Shown here piece by piece: positions 1 to 8,055 of a DNA stretch of 17,213 nt. Both the position numbers and the translations under genes were made by a program. Source of the DNA: Alistipes sp. (GTDB lineage Bacteria > Bacteroidota > Bacteroidia > Bacteroidales > Rikenellaceae). How positions within the stretch are numbered: position 1 is the stretch's first letter; each line of letters opens with the position of its first letter. The DNA lies in contig JAFYOF010000125.1 of NCBI GenBank assembly GCA_017560305.1, forward strand, positions 1 to 17,213, read 5' to 3'. A model generated the notes under the pieces. It did not search any database. It saw only the letters and a program-made list of their open reading frames with translations, and had not been told where the DNA came from.

Positions 1-2040
1 CTTCTCTGCTGGCGAGATGTCGTAGACGCCCAGCGCATCACGATACAACACGCGTGCGATGTGTGCCGCGAAGCCGTGGTTGCAGCTTGCCGAGGTGGTC
101 ATATTCTCCCACAATGTGCCCGTGAGTTCCGCCATAGGCAGGTAGTAGGAGCTGTTCTCCTCCAAAATCTGCTTCGCGCGACCTGCCTGCGAGAGCAACT
201 CCATACGCAGGTAGTTGCCGATGAAGGCGTTCGATTCGTGTATCTCTGGGAATTCGTTGTTTGTCTTGCGTACCGGGCCGAACTTGTCGAGCATCTTTGC
301 CCACAACTCGGGGTGGCTCTCGGGTGTTGCCGTGCCGAGATAGAAGGCGTAGTACTGGCAGGTCTCGGTGCGGTTGCGTGTGAGCTCCAGCTTACCCTTG
401 GCGTTGCGGTGGGCGTTGTCCACAAAGAACTCTCCATCAAATGACTGCTCGATGATGGTCTTGCGCACCTGCTCCGCCTGAGCGGTCAGGGCTGGGTCAT
501 CGTAGAGGCGACCCACCACCTCCAACATCTTGGCGTAGAGCATATTGGATGGATAGTTCACATCCTGCACAAAACTATTCGCCGCCGACCACTCTACGAA
601 CACCCAGCGGGTGAGTTTCTCCAGCAGACCATCTTCGTTGAGGAATGGCTTGAAGTAGTCCACAAGGTCGTAGACCCTCTGCTTCGCCTGGTCAACCAAC
701 TCGCGGTCACCGCTGCGGTGGAGGTACTCCTCCAGCTCCAACACAAACCACATAGCCCAGTTTGGGATATGGTTATGGTTGGGGTGGTCGCTTGGGTAGC
801 ACATAGGCAGCATACCCTTATCAAGATGCTTGAACTCCTCTGGCAGGAGGAAGTTCTCAAGGAAATTCTTCTCAATGTGAGTGTAGCCCGAGAGGTCGAA
901 TGCCACGCGAGCCGAGAAATAACTGTCGCACAACCAACCCGCACGCTCTCGCGATGGGCAGTCCATAAATATATCCAGCGCATTCTGACGATGTGTCTCG
1001 CGTGCCGCCTCAAAGAGGGCGTTTGTAGACTCGCTGTCGCTGTGGAATGTGGCGCGCGTAGCGTGTGAGCCACAGTAGTCGCGCATATAGACCTGCTCCA
1101 ACTCGCAAGCGCCCTTATCCACCGCCATCTCGACATACTGCATAGTGTATGGCTCGAACGATTCGAGGGTGTATTCGCCAGCTTCTAACTCATAGGTCAG
1201 GCAAGCGTAACATCCAAAGCGATTGCTGTTTACGCGTGAATTTTCATCCAATATCTCATCGAAAAGGAAGCGCACCGATGCAGACTCTGTGACCTTCACC
1301 TTCAGTCCCAGAAATCCCGTGCTGTTGCACTTGAATTTCCACACTCCGTTCTCCATTTGCGATGCGTTGTGCAGCGTGTAGTCGGGGTGGGGAACACCTC
1401 TTGCGAGGAGGTTTTTCGCTGGCTGCTCGGCAAGCGTTACCGCCTCTGCGCCGTGCCAGTTTTTCTCCGTTGCCCACGCCTCAAAGTCGGGCGAGAGGGT
1501 GTAGTGCTCGATGTGTGGGCGCTGGAAACTGAACTCCCTTACATCCTGCTTGCGCTGCCCGAGGTCGTAAGCCTCAAACTCGCTGCCCGTAGCCGCCACA
1601 ACCTCGCCGTTGAGTTCGACTTCGGCCTGCAGGAATGATGGCTGGTTGAGCAGATAGTAACTGTCGTCATTGTAGCCCGCAACCTCCAGTGCGATGATGT
1701 TCTTGCCCCACTTCAGGTGTGGCTTAATGTTGTAGCAGTCAATGCGATAGTAGTCGTGTGCCGCTACGCTTGGTCCGTGCGCCACGAACTCGCCGTTAAT
1801 CTTCAGGCGGTAGTCGCACGAAGCCGTGAGGCGGATGTATGCCTCGCTCACCCAGCCCGCCTTTATCTCTTCGCGGAATGAGAGTGTGAGGTTGCGCTCC
1901 GTTTCTCGACCCTCGGCCCAAACGGGTTTTGCTTTTGTGAAACTGTCAACTTGTGTGAGGTCTGCCTCCGCTGGGGTGCAACCCGTAAGGAGCAGAGTGG
2001 TGAATGCCACTGCAAGCAATGTGAAAAAGTTGTATTTCAT
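1..2040 (-). CDS. GH78-type alpha-L-rhamnosidase-family lipoprotein (C-terminus cut by window edge)
   Basis: An open frame of 680 codons runs without a stop from ATG at 2040 to the window edge, so the C-terminal end is missing. The N-terminus has the shape of a lipoprotein signal: Lys2, a hydrophobic run, then the lipobox LTGC with Cys21, which suggests an outer-membrane or periplasmic lipoprotein. Residues about 25-340 look like beta-rich domains, followed by a helical six-hairpin catalytic region. Residues 360-372 read DCPSRERAGWLCD, the GH78 signature; its Asp360, Glu365 and Asp372 have the spacing of the acidic active-site residues known in that family. A later acidic residue, Glu645 in TLWEN, followed by His655 in CNHGF, fits the second conserved acidic site. 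By family knowledge it would remove terminal alpha-L-rhamnose from plant or microbial glycans, but substrate is uncertain and related unsaturated-uronyl or other six-hairpin hydrolases are possible. It is divergent from the EamA operon, with a likely promoter at 2065-2072. No susCD pair is visible in the window. Confidence 0.85.
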   Translation of the reverse strand, partial: MKYNFFTLLAVAFTTLLLTGCTPAEADLTQVDSFTKAKPVWAEGRETERNLTLSFREEIKAGWVSEAYIRLTASCDYRLKINGEFVAHGPSVAAHDYYRIDCYNIKPHLKWGKNIIALEVAGYNDDSYYLLNQPSFLQAEVELNGEVVAATGSEFEAYDLGQRKQDVREFSFQRPHIEHYTLSPDFEAWATEKNWHGAEAVTLAEQPAKNLLARGVPHPDYTLHNASQMENGVWKFKCNSTGFLGLKVKVTESASVRFLFDEILDENSRVNSNRFGCYACLTYELEAGEYTLESFEPYTMQYVEMAVDKGACELEQVYMRDYCGSHATRATFHSDSESTNALFEAARETHRQNALDIFMDCPSRERAGWLCDSYFSARVAFDLSGYTHIEKNFLENFLLPEEFKHLDKGMLPMCYPSDHPNHNHIPNWAMWFVLELEEYLHRSGDRELVDQAKQRVYDLVDYFKPFLNEDGLLEKLTRWVFVEWSAANSFVQDVNYPSNMLYAKMLEVVGRLYDDPALTAQAEQVRKTIIEQSFDGEFFVDNAHRNAKGKLELTRNRTETCQYYAFYLGTATPESHPELWAKMLDKFGPVRKTNNEFPEIHESNAFIGNYLRMELLSQAGRAKQILEENSSYYLPMAELTGTLWENMTTSASCNHGFAAHIARVLYRDALGVYDISPAEK

Positions 2041-2064
2041 TTCGGTTGCGGTTAAAAGTTTCTA

Positions 2065-2072
2065 CAAAGTTA
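2065..2072 (-). promoter_or_regulatory. Putative -7 box of the GH78 lipoprotein gene
   Basis: The minus strand reads TAACTTTG, a perfect match to the Bacteroidota -7 consensus TAnnTTTG. It ends 24 bases before the ATG at 2040. I see no good TTTG -33 box at the expected 19-21 base spacing, so the promoter may be weak or activator dependent. Confidence 0.5.
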
Positions 2073-2125
2073 ATATTTTCGGCGAATAAATCTCATCTGG
2101 CGGCAAAAAAGATGTAAAAAATCGA

Positions 2126-2149
2126 CCCTCAAGATATAATCTTGATGGG
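2126..2149. promoter_or_regulatory. Inverted repeat in the divergent promoter region
   Basis: TCAAGAT (2129-2135) and ATCTTGA (2139-2145) form a perfect 7-bp stem around the loop ATA. It extends with CCC and GGG on the outside if one T is bulged. It lies between the two divergent -7 boxes, which suits an operator. Read on the minus strand, the stem is followed within four bases by a run of six T and later a second run of six T, so it could also be an intrinsic terminator stopping stray leftward transcripts. The sequence does not decide between these. Confidence 0.4.
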
Positions 2150-2197
2150 CGAGAAGAAAAACCGCCCTGTGGTGTAGGAGATGACGACTATTTTTTC

Positions 2198-2205
2198 TAT
2201 CTTTG
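2198..2205 (+). promoter_or_regulatory. Putative -7 box of the EamA/rlmD operon
   Basis: TATCTTTG matches the Bacteroidota -7 consensus TAnnTTTG exactly and ends 28 bases before the ATG at 2234, the normal distance. No convincing TTTG -33 element is visible at 19-21 bases upstream. Confidence 0.5.
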
Positions 2206-2233
2206 TACGATAATTACACTTTAGTGCAAGAAA

Positions 2234-3151
2234 ATGATAAGCGATAAACTGAAGGGATATATTTGCGGAGCAATCTCGGGAGCGACCTATGGTATGATTC
2301 CGCTCTTCTCGGTGCCAGTGCTCAATGAGGGTGTCGGCTTCGACTCGTTGCTCTTTTACCGCTACCTGATGGCTGCCGCCGTGATGGCACTCATCCAGTT
2401 GGCGCGCCGCCGCTCGTTGGCAATCTCGCTGAAGGATGTGCCGCTGGTGCTGCTGCTCGGCGTGTTGTTCGCCTTCTCGTCGGTCTTTATGTTTATGGCA
2501 TTCGACTATATGCCTACGGGCTTGGTCTCGACGATGTATTTTGTCTATCCCGTAATCACGGCACTCATTATGACGCTGCTATATGGCGAGCGTATGAGTT
2601 GGGGTAGAGCCATCTCGCTTGTGTTGGCGCTGGTGGGCATCGGTATGCTCTATGTCTCGGATGGGCAGGAGCAGATGAGCATTATGGGTGTGATACTCAC
2701 CTTCGCTGCGGCGCTGGTCTACGCCCTCTACATCGTTATCACCAACCGCTCACGCATCCGCAAGATGCCAAGTGCGAAATTGGCCTTTTGGTCATTGGTT
2801 GTTGGTGCGGTCATCTTCTTCTTCAGGGCCGACTTCGGTATGTCGTTGCAGAGTGTGCCATCGTGGGAGTCGTGGGGCTTGATACTTTTGCTGGCGATAG
2901 TGCCTACGGTGGTGTCGTGCACGGCGCTGGTGATGTCAATCAGATATGTGGGTTCTACCGTGACCTCCATCCTCGGTGCGAGTGAGCCCGTTACGGCGGT
3001 GCTGTGCGGAACGCTGGTCTTCGGCGAGCCTATGTCGTGGAGGATATTCTTCGGAATCGTTATAATCATCGTTGCCGTGATTGTTCTGGTTGCGGGCGAT
3101 GAACTGATGGCAAAGTTTAGAATCAAATCAAAAAAGAGAGCAATAAATTAA
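2234..3151 (+). CDS. EamA/DMT-family permease
   Basis: The 305-residue product is an integral inner-membrane protein with about ten hydrophobic segments in two homologous halves, roughly residues 8-145 and 153-288, the two EamA repeats of the drug/metabolite transporter superfamily. The start of the first half (ISGATYGMIPLFSVPVL), the mid-half segment FMAFDYMPTGLVSTMYFVYP and the second-half segment GSTVTSILGASEPVTAVLCG match the usual positions of conserved Gly, Pro and Glu residues in this family. The C-terminus is lysine- and arginine-rich and should lie in the cytoplasm. Members export or import small metabolites such as amino acids or nucleotide precursors; nothing here identifies the substrate. 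The start is chosen because the -7 box at 2198-2205 lies at normal distance and the first hydrophobic segment begins soon after. Only 7 bases separate it from rlmD, so the two are probably co-transcribed. Confidence 0.9.
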   Translation: MISDKLKGYICGAISGATYGMIPLFSVPVLNEGVGFDSLLFYRYLMAAAVMALIQLARRRSLAISLKDVPLVLLLGVLFAFSSVFMFMAFDYMPTGLVSTMYFVYPVITALIMTLLYGERMSWGRAISLVLALVGIGMLYVSDGQEQMSIMGVILTFAAALVYALYIVITNRSRIRKMPSAKLAFWSLVVGAVIFFFRADFGMSLQSVPSWESWGLILLLAIVPTVVSCTALVMSIRYVGSTVTSILGASEPVTAVLCGTLVFGEPMSWRIFFGIVIIIVAVIVLVAGDELMAKFRIKSKKRAIN

Positions 3152-3158
3152 TTGGAAT

Positions 3159-4568
3159 ATGGCAAGAAAAAGACAAAATTATCCACTCATCGAGGCGCTG
3201 GAGATTACCACTCTGGCAGCCGAGGGCAAGGCAATGGGTCGCTATAACGAGCAGGTCGTGTTTGTGCCGATGACCGTGCCAGGCGATGTTGTGGATGTGC
3301 AGATACGCAACAAGCGCCGCCGCTTTATGGAGGGTGTTGTGGTGAATTTCGTTAAGCGCTCGCCTCTGCGCGAGGAGCCTTTCTGCCCTCACTTTGGAGT
3401 GTGTGGCGGATGTAAGTGGCAGAACCTCCCTTACAGCGAGCAGCTGCGCTTCAAGACCGAGCAGGTGAAGGATCAGCTCACCCGCATCGGCAAGGTTGAG
3501 TTGCCTGAAATCAAGCCTTGCCTCGGCTCGGCAAAGCAGCAGTTCTACCGCAACAAGCTGGAGTTCACATTCGCCGACAAGCGCTGGCTCACCTACGAGG
3601 AGATTGCCCAGGGTGGCGACATCGAGCGTCAGCCAGCCCTCGGTTTCCACATCCCTAACTGCTTCGACAAGGTGCTTGACATCAATAAGTGCTACCTGCA
3701 GGCAGAGCCATCAAACGGCATCCGTGACGCAGTGAAGCAGTTCTGCATCGAGAACGGCTACTCGTTCCACAACTGCCGCGAGCATCAGGGCTTGATGCGT
3801 AACATCATCATCCGCACAGCCTCTACGGGCGAGGTGATGGTTATCGTGGTATTCAACGAGAACGATCAGGAGCGCATCGTGGCATTGATGGAGATGCTGA
3901 AGGCGAAGTTCGAGCAGATTACATCGCTCTTCTATGTGGTGAACACCAAGTGGAACGACTCGGTGGGCGACCTTGAGCATATCTGCTATGCGGGCAAGGA
4001 CCACATCATCGAGCAGATGGAGGGCTTGCAGTTCAAGGTTGGTCCAAAGTCTTTCTACCAGACCAACTCCGAGCAGGCTTACGAGCTCTACAAGGTGACT
4101 CGCGAGTTTGCCGACCTGAAGGGTGATGAGGTTTTGTATGACCTCTACACAGGTACTGGTACCATCGCCAACTTCTGCGCACGCCGTGCCAAGAAGGTTG
4201 TGGGTGTGGAGTATGTGCCCGAGGCTATCGAGGATGCAAAGGTCAATTCGGCTATCAACGGCATCGACAATACATCGTTCTACGCCGGCGATATGAAGGA
4301 TGTTCTTTCTGACGAGTTCGTTGAGCGCAACGGCCGTCCCGATGTGATTATCCTCGACCCACCACGCGCGGGCGTTGATGAGCGAGTGATTGAGGTTATC
4401 CTCCGCGCCGCACCAGAGCGCATCGTATATGTGAGTTGCAACCCAGCCACTCAGGCACGCGACCTCCAGTTGATGGATGGTCAGTATGAGGTTGTGGCGG
4501 TGCAGCCTGTGGATATGTTCCCACACACCCACCATGTGGAGAATGTGGTGAAACTCAAGCGTCGCTAA
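3159..4568 (+). CDS. rlmD: 23S rRNA (uracil-C5)-methyltransferase, RlmD/RumA type
   Basis: The 469-residue product is a cytoplasmic SAM-dependent RNA m5U methyltransferase, close to the usual length. A TRAM-like beta-barrel RNA-binding domain occupies about residues 10-68. Next come the cysteines of a 4Fe-4S cluster: Cys76, Cys82 and Cys85 (CPHFGVCGGC), plus Cys178 as the likely fourth ligand. The Rossmann catalytic domain has FYQTNSEQ (299-306), the SAM-binding loop DLYTGTGTI (328-336), DPPRAG (400-405) and the catalytic nucleophile Cys427 in VSCNPATQA. A His-rich stretch (PHTHHVE) near the C-terminus is typical. By family knowledge it forms m5U at U1939 of 23S rRNA. Many Bacteroidota have one or two such paralogues, so an RlmC- or TrmA-like specificity cannot be excluded. 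It is embedded in the plus-strand operon. Its stop is followed by a 57-base gap holding a hairpin. Confidence 0.93.
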   Translation: MARKRQNYPLIEALEITTLAAEGKAMGRYNEQVVFVPMTVPGDVVDVQIRNKRRRFMEGVVVNFVKRSPLREEPFCPHFGVCGGCKWQNLPYSEQLRFKTEQVKDQLTRIGKVELPEIKPCLGSAKQQFYRNKLEFTFADKRWLTYEEIAQGGDIERQPALGFHIPNCFDKVLDINKCYLQAEPSNGIRDAVKQFCIENGYSFHNCREHQGLMRNIIIRTASTGEVMVIVVFNENDQERIVALMEMLKAKFEQITSLFYVVNTKWNDSVGDLEHICYAGKDHIIEQMEGLQFKVGPKSFYQTNSEQAYELYKVTREFADLKGDEVLYDLYTGTGTIANFCARRAKKVVGVEYVPEAIEDAKVNSAINGIDNTSFYAGDMKDVLSDEFVERNGRPDVIILDPPRAGVDERVIEVILRAAPERIVYVSCNPATQARDLQLMDGQYEVVAVQPVDMFPHTHHVENVVKLKRR

Positions 4569-4586
4569 TGCACGATTTTGGCTGTT

Positions 4587-4609
4587 GAGTTCGTTCTATG
4601 GATGAACTC
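4587..4609 (+). promoter_or_regulatory. Hairpin just upstream of the SIMPL-protein start
   Basis: GAGTTCGTTC (4587-4596) can pair with GGATGAACTC (4600-4609) as a 10-bp stem with two G-U pairs and a 3-base loop. It ends 10 bases before ATG 4620 and 16 before ATG 4626. No T-run follows, so it is not a classical terminator. It may mark an mRNA processing site or influence translation of the downstream gene relative to rlmD. Confidence 0.4.
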
Positions 4610-4625
4610 TAAAACAGAAATGGCT

Positions 4626-5333
4626 ATGAAAAGATTTTTTATCGCGGTGGCTTTTGCCGCAATGATGCTCCTGGCGCAGAGCGCGAAGGCGCAGTATCAG
4701 CAGATGATACCTACGGTGTCGGTCAATGGCTCGTCTCAGCTCAAGGTTACCCCCGACGAGATTTATATCTCAATCAAACTCGACGAGAGCGACACCAAGG
4801 GCAAGGTCTCGGTGCTCATTCAGCGCAAGGAGATGCTCTCTGCCCTTAAAAAGTGCGGCATCAATGTCGAGGAGCAGCTCTCGGTGCAGGGTATGTCGAG
4901 CGAGTTCTACCGCAAGCGAGGCTCGTTGTCGGCTACGCAGTATGAGCTGAAGGTGGGCTCGGCAGAGGAGGCGCGCAAGGTCTTTGAGGCGCTGGACAAG
5001 GCGGGTGTGGTGAATGTGAACATCACGCGAGCAGCCTGCTCCAACCTTGAGGAGCATCGTGCCAAGGCTCGCAGGGCAGCTATGCAGAATGCCCAGATGC
5101 GTGCGATGCAGCTCGCCGAGGCGGTGGGTCAGACCATCGGCGCGTGCTATGAGATTAACGACTACTCAACCGATGTGGAGTACTCGACCCGTGCCCGCGT
5201 GATGATGAAAAACTCCGTTGCGCTGGAGTCGGCGGACGCCATAGAGGAGGCAGAGCCTGAGGTTGATTTCGAGCAGATTGTCATCAAGTACAACCTCTCG
5301 GCAAAGTTTTATTTGAACACAGAAACAAAGTAA
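4626..5333 (+). CDS. Secreted SIMPL-domain (DUF541) protein
   Basis: The 235-residue product begins with a clear Sec signal peptide (MKRFFIAVAFAAMMLLAQ) and a likely cleavage after AKA at residue 22, so it is predicted to be periplasmic. The mature part opens with PTVSVNGSSQLKVTPDEIYI, the typical start of SIMPL/DUF541 domains. It continues with the alternating strand and helix pattern of that family, including an Ala/Arg/Gln-rich helix around residues 140-165 and a C-terminal strand pair. SIMPL proteins are widespread envelope proteins of poorly defined function; in a few cases they are linked to stress tolerance or oligomeric ring formation. An upstream TTG (4578) and ATGs at 4602 and 4620 are in frame. 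I prefer ATG 4626 because it places a basic MKR directly before the hydrophobic core; 4620 (MAMKR) is almost equally good. The stop is 4 bases before the next gene, indicating co-transcription. Confidence 0.88.
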   Translation: MKRFFIAVAFAAMMLLAQSAKAQYQQMIPTVSVNGSSQLKVTPDEIYISIKLDESDTKGKVSVLIQRKEMLSALKKCGINVEEQLSVQGMSSEFYRKRGSLSATQYELKVGSAEEARKVFEALDKAGVVNVNITRAACSNLEEHRAKARRAAMQNAQMRAMQLAEAVGQTIGACYEINDYSTDVEYSTRARVMMKNSVALESADAIEEAEPEVDFEQIVIKYNLSAKFYLNTETK

Positions 5334-5337
5334 AGAT

Positions 5338-6009
5338 ATGAAGATTGCACGATTGATATTCAATCCTATTCAGGAGAACACCTATGTGGTCTGGGACGAG
5401 ACTATGGAGGCGGTAGTTATCGACGCTGGTAATATGGGCGAGCGTGAGAACGATGTTTTGGCGAAGTTCATCGCCGACAACGGCTTGAAGCCAGTGCTGG
5501 CGCTCAACACCCACGGTCATTTTGACCACTTGCTTGGCGTGGATTTCTTGCGTAACCGCTACGGCGCTAAATTGGCAATGAGCTCAAAGGATGAGTTCTT
5601 GTTGAAGGGCGCATCCGTAAGTGCCGAGTTGTTCGGTATCCGCGCTGGCGACCTGCCAGAGGCTATCGACATCGATTTGGAGGGCGAGGAGTCTGTGAAG
5701 TTTGGCAACACCGAACTCAAGATTATCTCTGTGCCTGGTCACACCCCTGGTCACCTGGCATTCTATGAGCCACAGTCGAATGTCCTGTTCACAGGCGACA
5801 CCCTCTTCCGTGAGAGCATCGGTCGCACCGACCTTCCAGGCGGCGACTACTCGTGGATTATGCGCTCGATTATCGAGAACATTCTGCCACTTGGCGACGA
5901 GGTGAAGATTTACCCTGGTCACGGCGATGCCAGCGACCTTGGTCACGAGTCTATGTACAACCCATTTGTGGTTGAGGTGCTTAACAACGAGGTGAACTAC
6001 AAGGGCTAA
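5338..6009 (+). CDS. Metallo-beta-lactamase-fold hydrolase (glyoxalase II-like)
   Basis: The 223-residue product has no signal peptide and should be cytoplasmic. It carries the complete dinuclear zinc site of the metallo-beta-lactamase superfamily: HGHFDH at 59-64 (His59, His61, Asp63, His64), His139 at the end of GHTPGH, Asp154 in TGDTLF, and His195 in YPGHGD. Length and the motifs GHTPGH, FTGDTLFRESIGRTDL and YPGHG resemble the short hydroxyacylglutathione hydrolase-like (YcbL-type) subgroup rather than full-length glyoxalase II, since the C-terminal helical glutathione-binding domain is missing. Bacteroidota generally lack glutathione, so the thioester substrate is probably different. It lies 4 bases after the SIMPL gene and 9 before the retropepsin-like gene. 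These neighbours do not share an obvious pathway with it. Confidence 0.9.
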   Translation: MKIARLIFNPIQENTYVVWDETMEAVVIDAGNMGERENDVLAKFIADNGLKPVLALNTHGHFDHLLGVDFLRNRYGAKLAMSSKDEFLLKGASVSAELFGIRAGDLPEAIDIDLEGEESVKFGNTELKIISVPGHTPGHLAFYEPQSNVLFTGDTLFRESIGRTDLPGGDYSWIMRSIIENILPLGDEVKIYPGHGDASDLGHESMYNPFVVEVLNNEVNYKG

Positions 6010-6018
6010 AGGCTTGCG

Positions 6019-7293
6019 ATGAAGAGGCTTCTGCTATCCCTTCTGCTGACACTCTGCGTCGGTCTGTGCTTTGCGCAGAACGCCATTGTGCTCACGCCTC
6101 AGCAGGCTAATGATAGGGTGAGTGGCTACATCAGCGGTGGTAACTATGGCGCTTTGAGCCGTGAGTTGCCTGCTCTGCGTGAGGCTATCGTGCCCCATCT
6201 GCTGCATCTGGCGGATGCGCTGGTGGCGTACTATGAGGGTCGTCACGAGGAGAGCAACGCTCTGATTGATGGCTTGGCGCAGTATGAGAAGGAGTTGGGT
6301 GCTGGGGTCATTACCGCGATGCGCAATATAGCATATTACAACGCCCTTGCCCTGGAGCGTTATGCCGAGGCGGGAGAGTATCTGAAGCCTTTGTCTGCGA
6401 GTGGTGACGAGAGCCAAACGCCCTACCAAAAGTGGATGGATGCGATGGCAAAGCAGAAAACGGTGAAGATTAAGCCATCGAAGCGCGACAGAGGGTTTGC
6501 AATCTCAAGTAGCAAGGTGGGTAATGGCTCACTTTTTACGGCGAAATCCGTGGTTGGCAGGCAGAGTGTAGATATGATTTTCGACACGGGATGCTGTTTT
6601 GCCAATTGCATAACTGCGGAGGCAGCCAAACGCTTGGGTGTGAAAGTTGTGCTTGACGAGTTGCCTGTTAATGGTGTGGCTGGAAATACCTACGCCAAGG
6701 TGGGTATCTTGCCAAAGATGAAGATTGGCGATGTGGTTATCAAGAACGCCTCGTTCTTTATTATGGATAAGATTGTGGATGATGCATCGGTGGAGAGGAT
6801 GGATGCCATATTGGGCACTCACATCCTGCGTGCTATGGGCGAGATGCAGATTGACACCCAAGAGGGTAAGGTTGTTCTGCCAGCGCAACGAAGCGAGGCT
6901 CCCGAACATCGTAACCTCTCGTTCCACACGGGTAACTATGGCATCGAAATCGCATACCGAGGCGTGCCTATGGTGGCGCACCTTGACACGGGAGCAGGCT
7001 TGAGTCACCTGTCAAGCCGTTTTTACAATCAGTATCGTGTTGATATCGAGAGTGCCGCTGCTTCGCGTAGCAAGATTCGCCGTTCGGGTGTGGGCGGCAG
7101 TGAACTGATTGAGGTTAAGAGTGTGCCTGGCCTGGCTTTCGATATTGCGGGCAGGACAATAGTCTTTAACCCGATTAATGTTTATACCAATGGCGCAGAG
7201 TCGGCGTGGTATGGCGTGATGGGTGCTGATTTTTTGTCGGGCGCAGGAAAGGTGACGCTCGACCTTGAGAAGATGTATTTAAGATTAGAGTAA
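6019..7293 (+). CDS. Secreted protein with two tandem retropepsin-like aspartic protease domains
   Basis: The 424-residue product has a signal peptide (MKRLLLSLLLTLCVGLCFAQ) and is predicted to be periplasmic. Residues about 25-135 are helical with a TPR-like look. Two retropepsin-like (clan AA) domains follow. The first has the active-site triad FDTG at 188-191 and its partner motif AILGTHIL at 263-270. The second has LDTG at 322-325 and YGVMGADFL at 398-406. Both therefore keep the catalytic Asp (Asp189, Asp323) and the hydrophobic-hydrophobic-Gly motif. Because retropepsins need two DTG lobes per active site, the two domains could form one active site within a single chain. Substrate is unknown. 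Related single- or double-domain proteins are common but little studied in Bacteroidota. It sits 4 bases upstream of the FkbM-type gene and is probably co-transcribed with it. Confidence 0.85.
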   Translation: MKRLLLSLLLTLCVGLCFAQNAIVLTPQQANDRVSGYISGGNYGALSRELPALREAIVPHLLHLADALVAYYEGRHEESNALIDGLAQYEKELGAGVITAMRNIAYYNALALERYAEAGEYLKPLSASGDESQTPYQKWMDAMAKQKTVKIKPSKRDRGFAISSSKVGNGSLFTAKSVVGRQSVDMIFDTGCCFANCITAEAAKRLGVKVVLDELPVNGVAGNTYAKVGILPKMKIGDVVIKNASFFIMDKIVDDASVERMDAILGTHILRAMGEMQIDTQEGKVVLPAQRSEAPEHRNLSFHTGNYGIEIAYRGVPMVAHLDTGAGLSHLSSRFYNQYRVDIESAAASRSKIRRSGVGGSELIEVKSVPGLAFDIAGRTIVFNPINVYTNGAESAWYGVMGADFLSGAGKVTLDLEKMYLRLE

Positions 7294-7297
7294 TATA

Positions 7298-8029
7298 ATG
7301 GGAAAACTATTTCATCGACTGCTCTATCGCCTCCTCTCGCTGGAGAACTATCTGCGAGTGGTGAGCCGATTGTTCTTCCTCTACCGCGCCTTGGGGCTCG
7401 GTCGCAAGGGTAGGGCTTTGGAGTATGTCTATCATCTGCCGCAGTTGGTCAAAAAGGGAGATACCGTGATTGACATCGGCGCAAACCTTGGTTACTACAC
7501 CTGTCCGCTGGCGGACTTGGTCGGCACGGAGGGCAGGGTATATGCCGTTGAGCCAGTGCCCGTGATTTTCTCGGTGCTGAAGCGCAATGTTGGCAAGCGC
7601 AAGAATGTCACGCTGATGAACTACGCCTTGGGCGAGGAGTGCCGCACCATCGAGATGGCGAATGACTCGGTAGCCTCGGCGGGATACTTCGGCACGGGAC
7701 GCAACTTTGTGAGTGATGGCGAGTTGTCAAAGGATGCGGTGCGCTTCACGGCGCAGATGCAGCGCGGCAGCGAGTTGTTTGCCGATTTGGAGTGCGTGGA
7801 CTTCATAAAGTGCGACATCGAGGGCTACGAGCGCGTTGTTCTGCCCGAACTGCGACCCATCATCGAGTGTCACCATCCTACGGTGCTGGTTGAGACCGAT
7901 GGAGAGAGCCGCCGCCAGATGATTGAGATGTTCACGGAGTTGGGCTACAAGGCGTTTATGCTTGAGGCAGGACGCGAGGTGACACTCGACCCAGAGTCAG
8001 ATAAGGATATAATATTCAGGTTTATATAA
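7298..8029 (+). CDS. FkbM-family SAM-dependent methyltransferase
   Basis: The 243-residue product has the class I methyltransferase fold. The SAM-binding glycine loop is [12 protein letters not shown] (57-68), followed by the acidic end of strand 2 at VYAVEPVP (81-88) and the FkbM motif [10 protein letters not shown] (169-178) with Asp173. The last strand, PTVLVETDG, is also typical. FkbM-type enzymes methylate hydroxyl groups of sugars, polyketides or other small molecules, often in surface-glycan pathways. No glycan cluster is visible here, so the acceptor is unknown. The N-terminal 40 residues are basic and amphipathic, perhaps a membrane-contacting helix. It is the last gene of the compact run starting at 2234; a structured 172-base gap separates it from trmD. 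Confidence 0.88.
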   Translation: MGKLFHRLLYRLLSLENYLRVVSRLFFLYRALGLGRKGRALEYVYHLPQLVKKGDTVIDIGANLGYYTCPLADLVGTEGRVYAVEPVPVIFSVLKRNVGKRKNVTLMNYALGEECRTIEMANDSVASAGYFGTGRNFVSDGELSKDAVRFTAQMQRGSELFADLECVDFIKCDIEGYERVVLPELRPIIECHHPTVLVETDGESRRQMIEMFTELGYKAFMLEAGREVTLDPESDKDIIFRFI

Positions 8030-8055
8030 CCACTACCACTCTGGAGCCATTTATG

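Noticed and set aside
594..1136. 180-residue minus-strand frame in the GH78 region
   Set aside because: It is Arg/Ser/Thr-rich and lies in another frame of the same strand as the GH78 gene, whose frame is open through all 680 codons and carries family motifs.
2126..2149. Terminator for the plus-strand direction
   Set aside because: On the plus strand the stem is followed by purine-rich sequence, not T, and no plus-strand gene lies upstream.
3711..4535. 274-residue open frame antisense to rlmD
   Set aside because: It mirrors the well-supported rlmD frame; composition is His/Leu/Val-rich without recognisable domains. Long antisense frames are expected from this codon usage.
4578..4625. TTG start for the SIMPL protein
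   Set aside because: It would place 16 residues, encoded partly by a hairpin, in front of a standard signal peptide; ATG 4626 or 4620 fits better.
5338..6009. Beta-lactamase resistance gene
   Set aside because: The zinc site is shared across the whole superfamily; the GHTPGH and YPGHG context, lack of a signal peptide and short length point to a glyoxalase II-like hydrolase.
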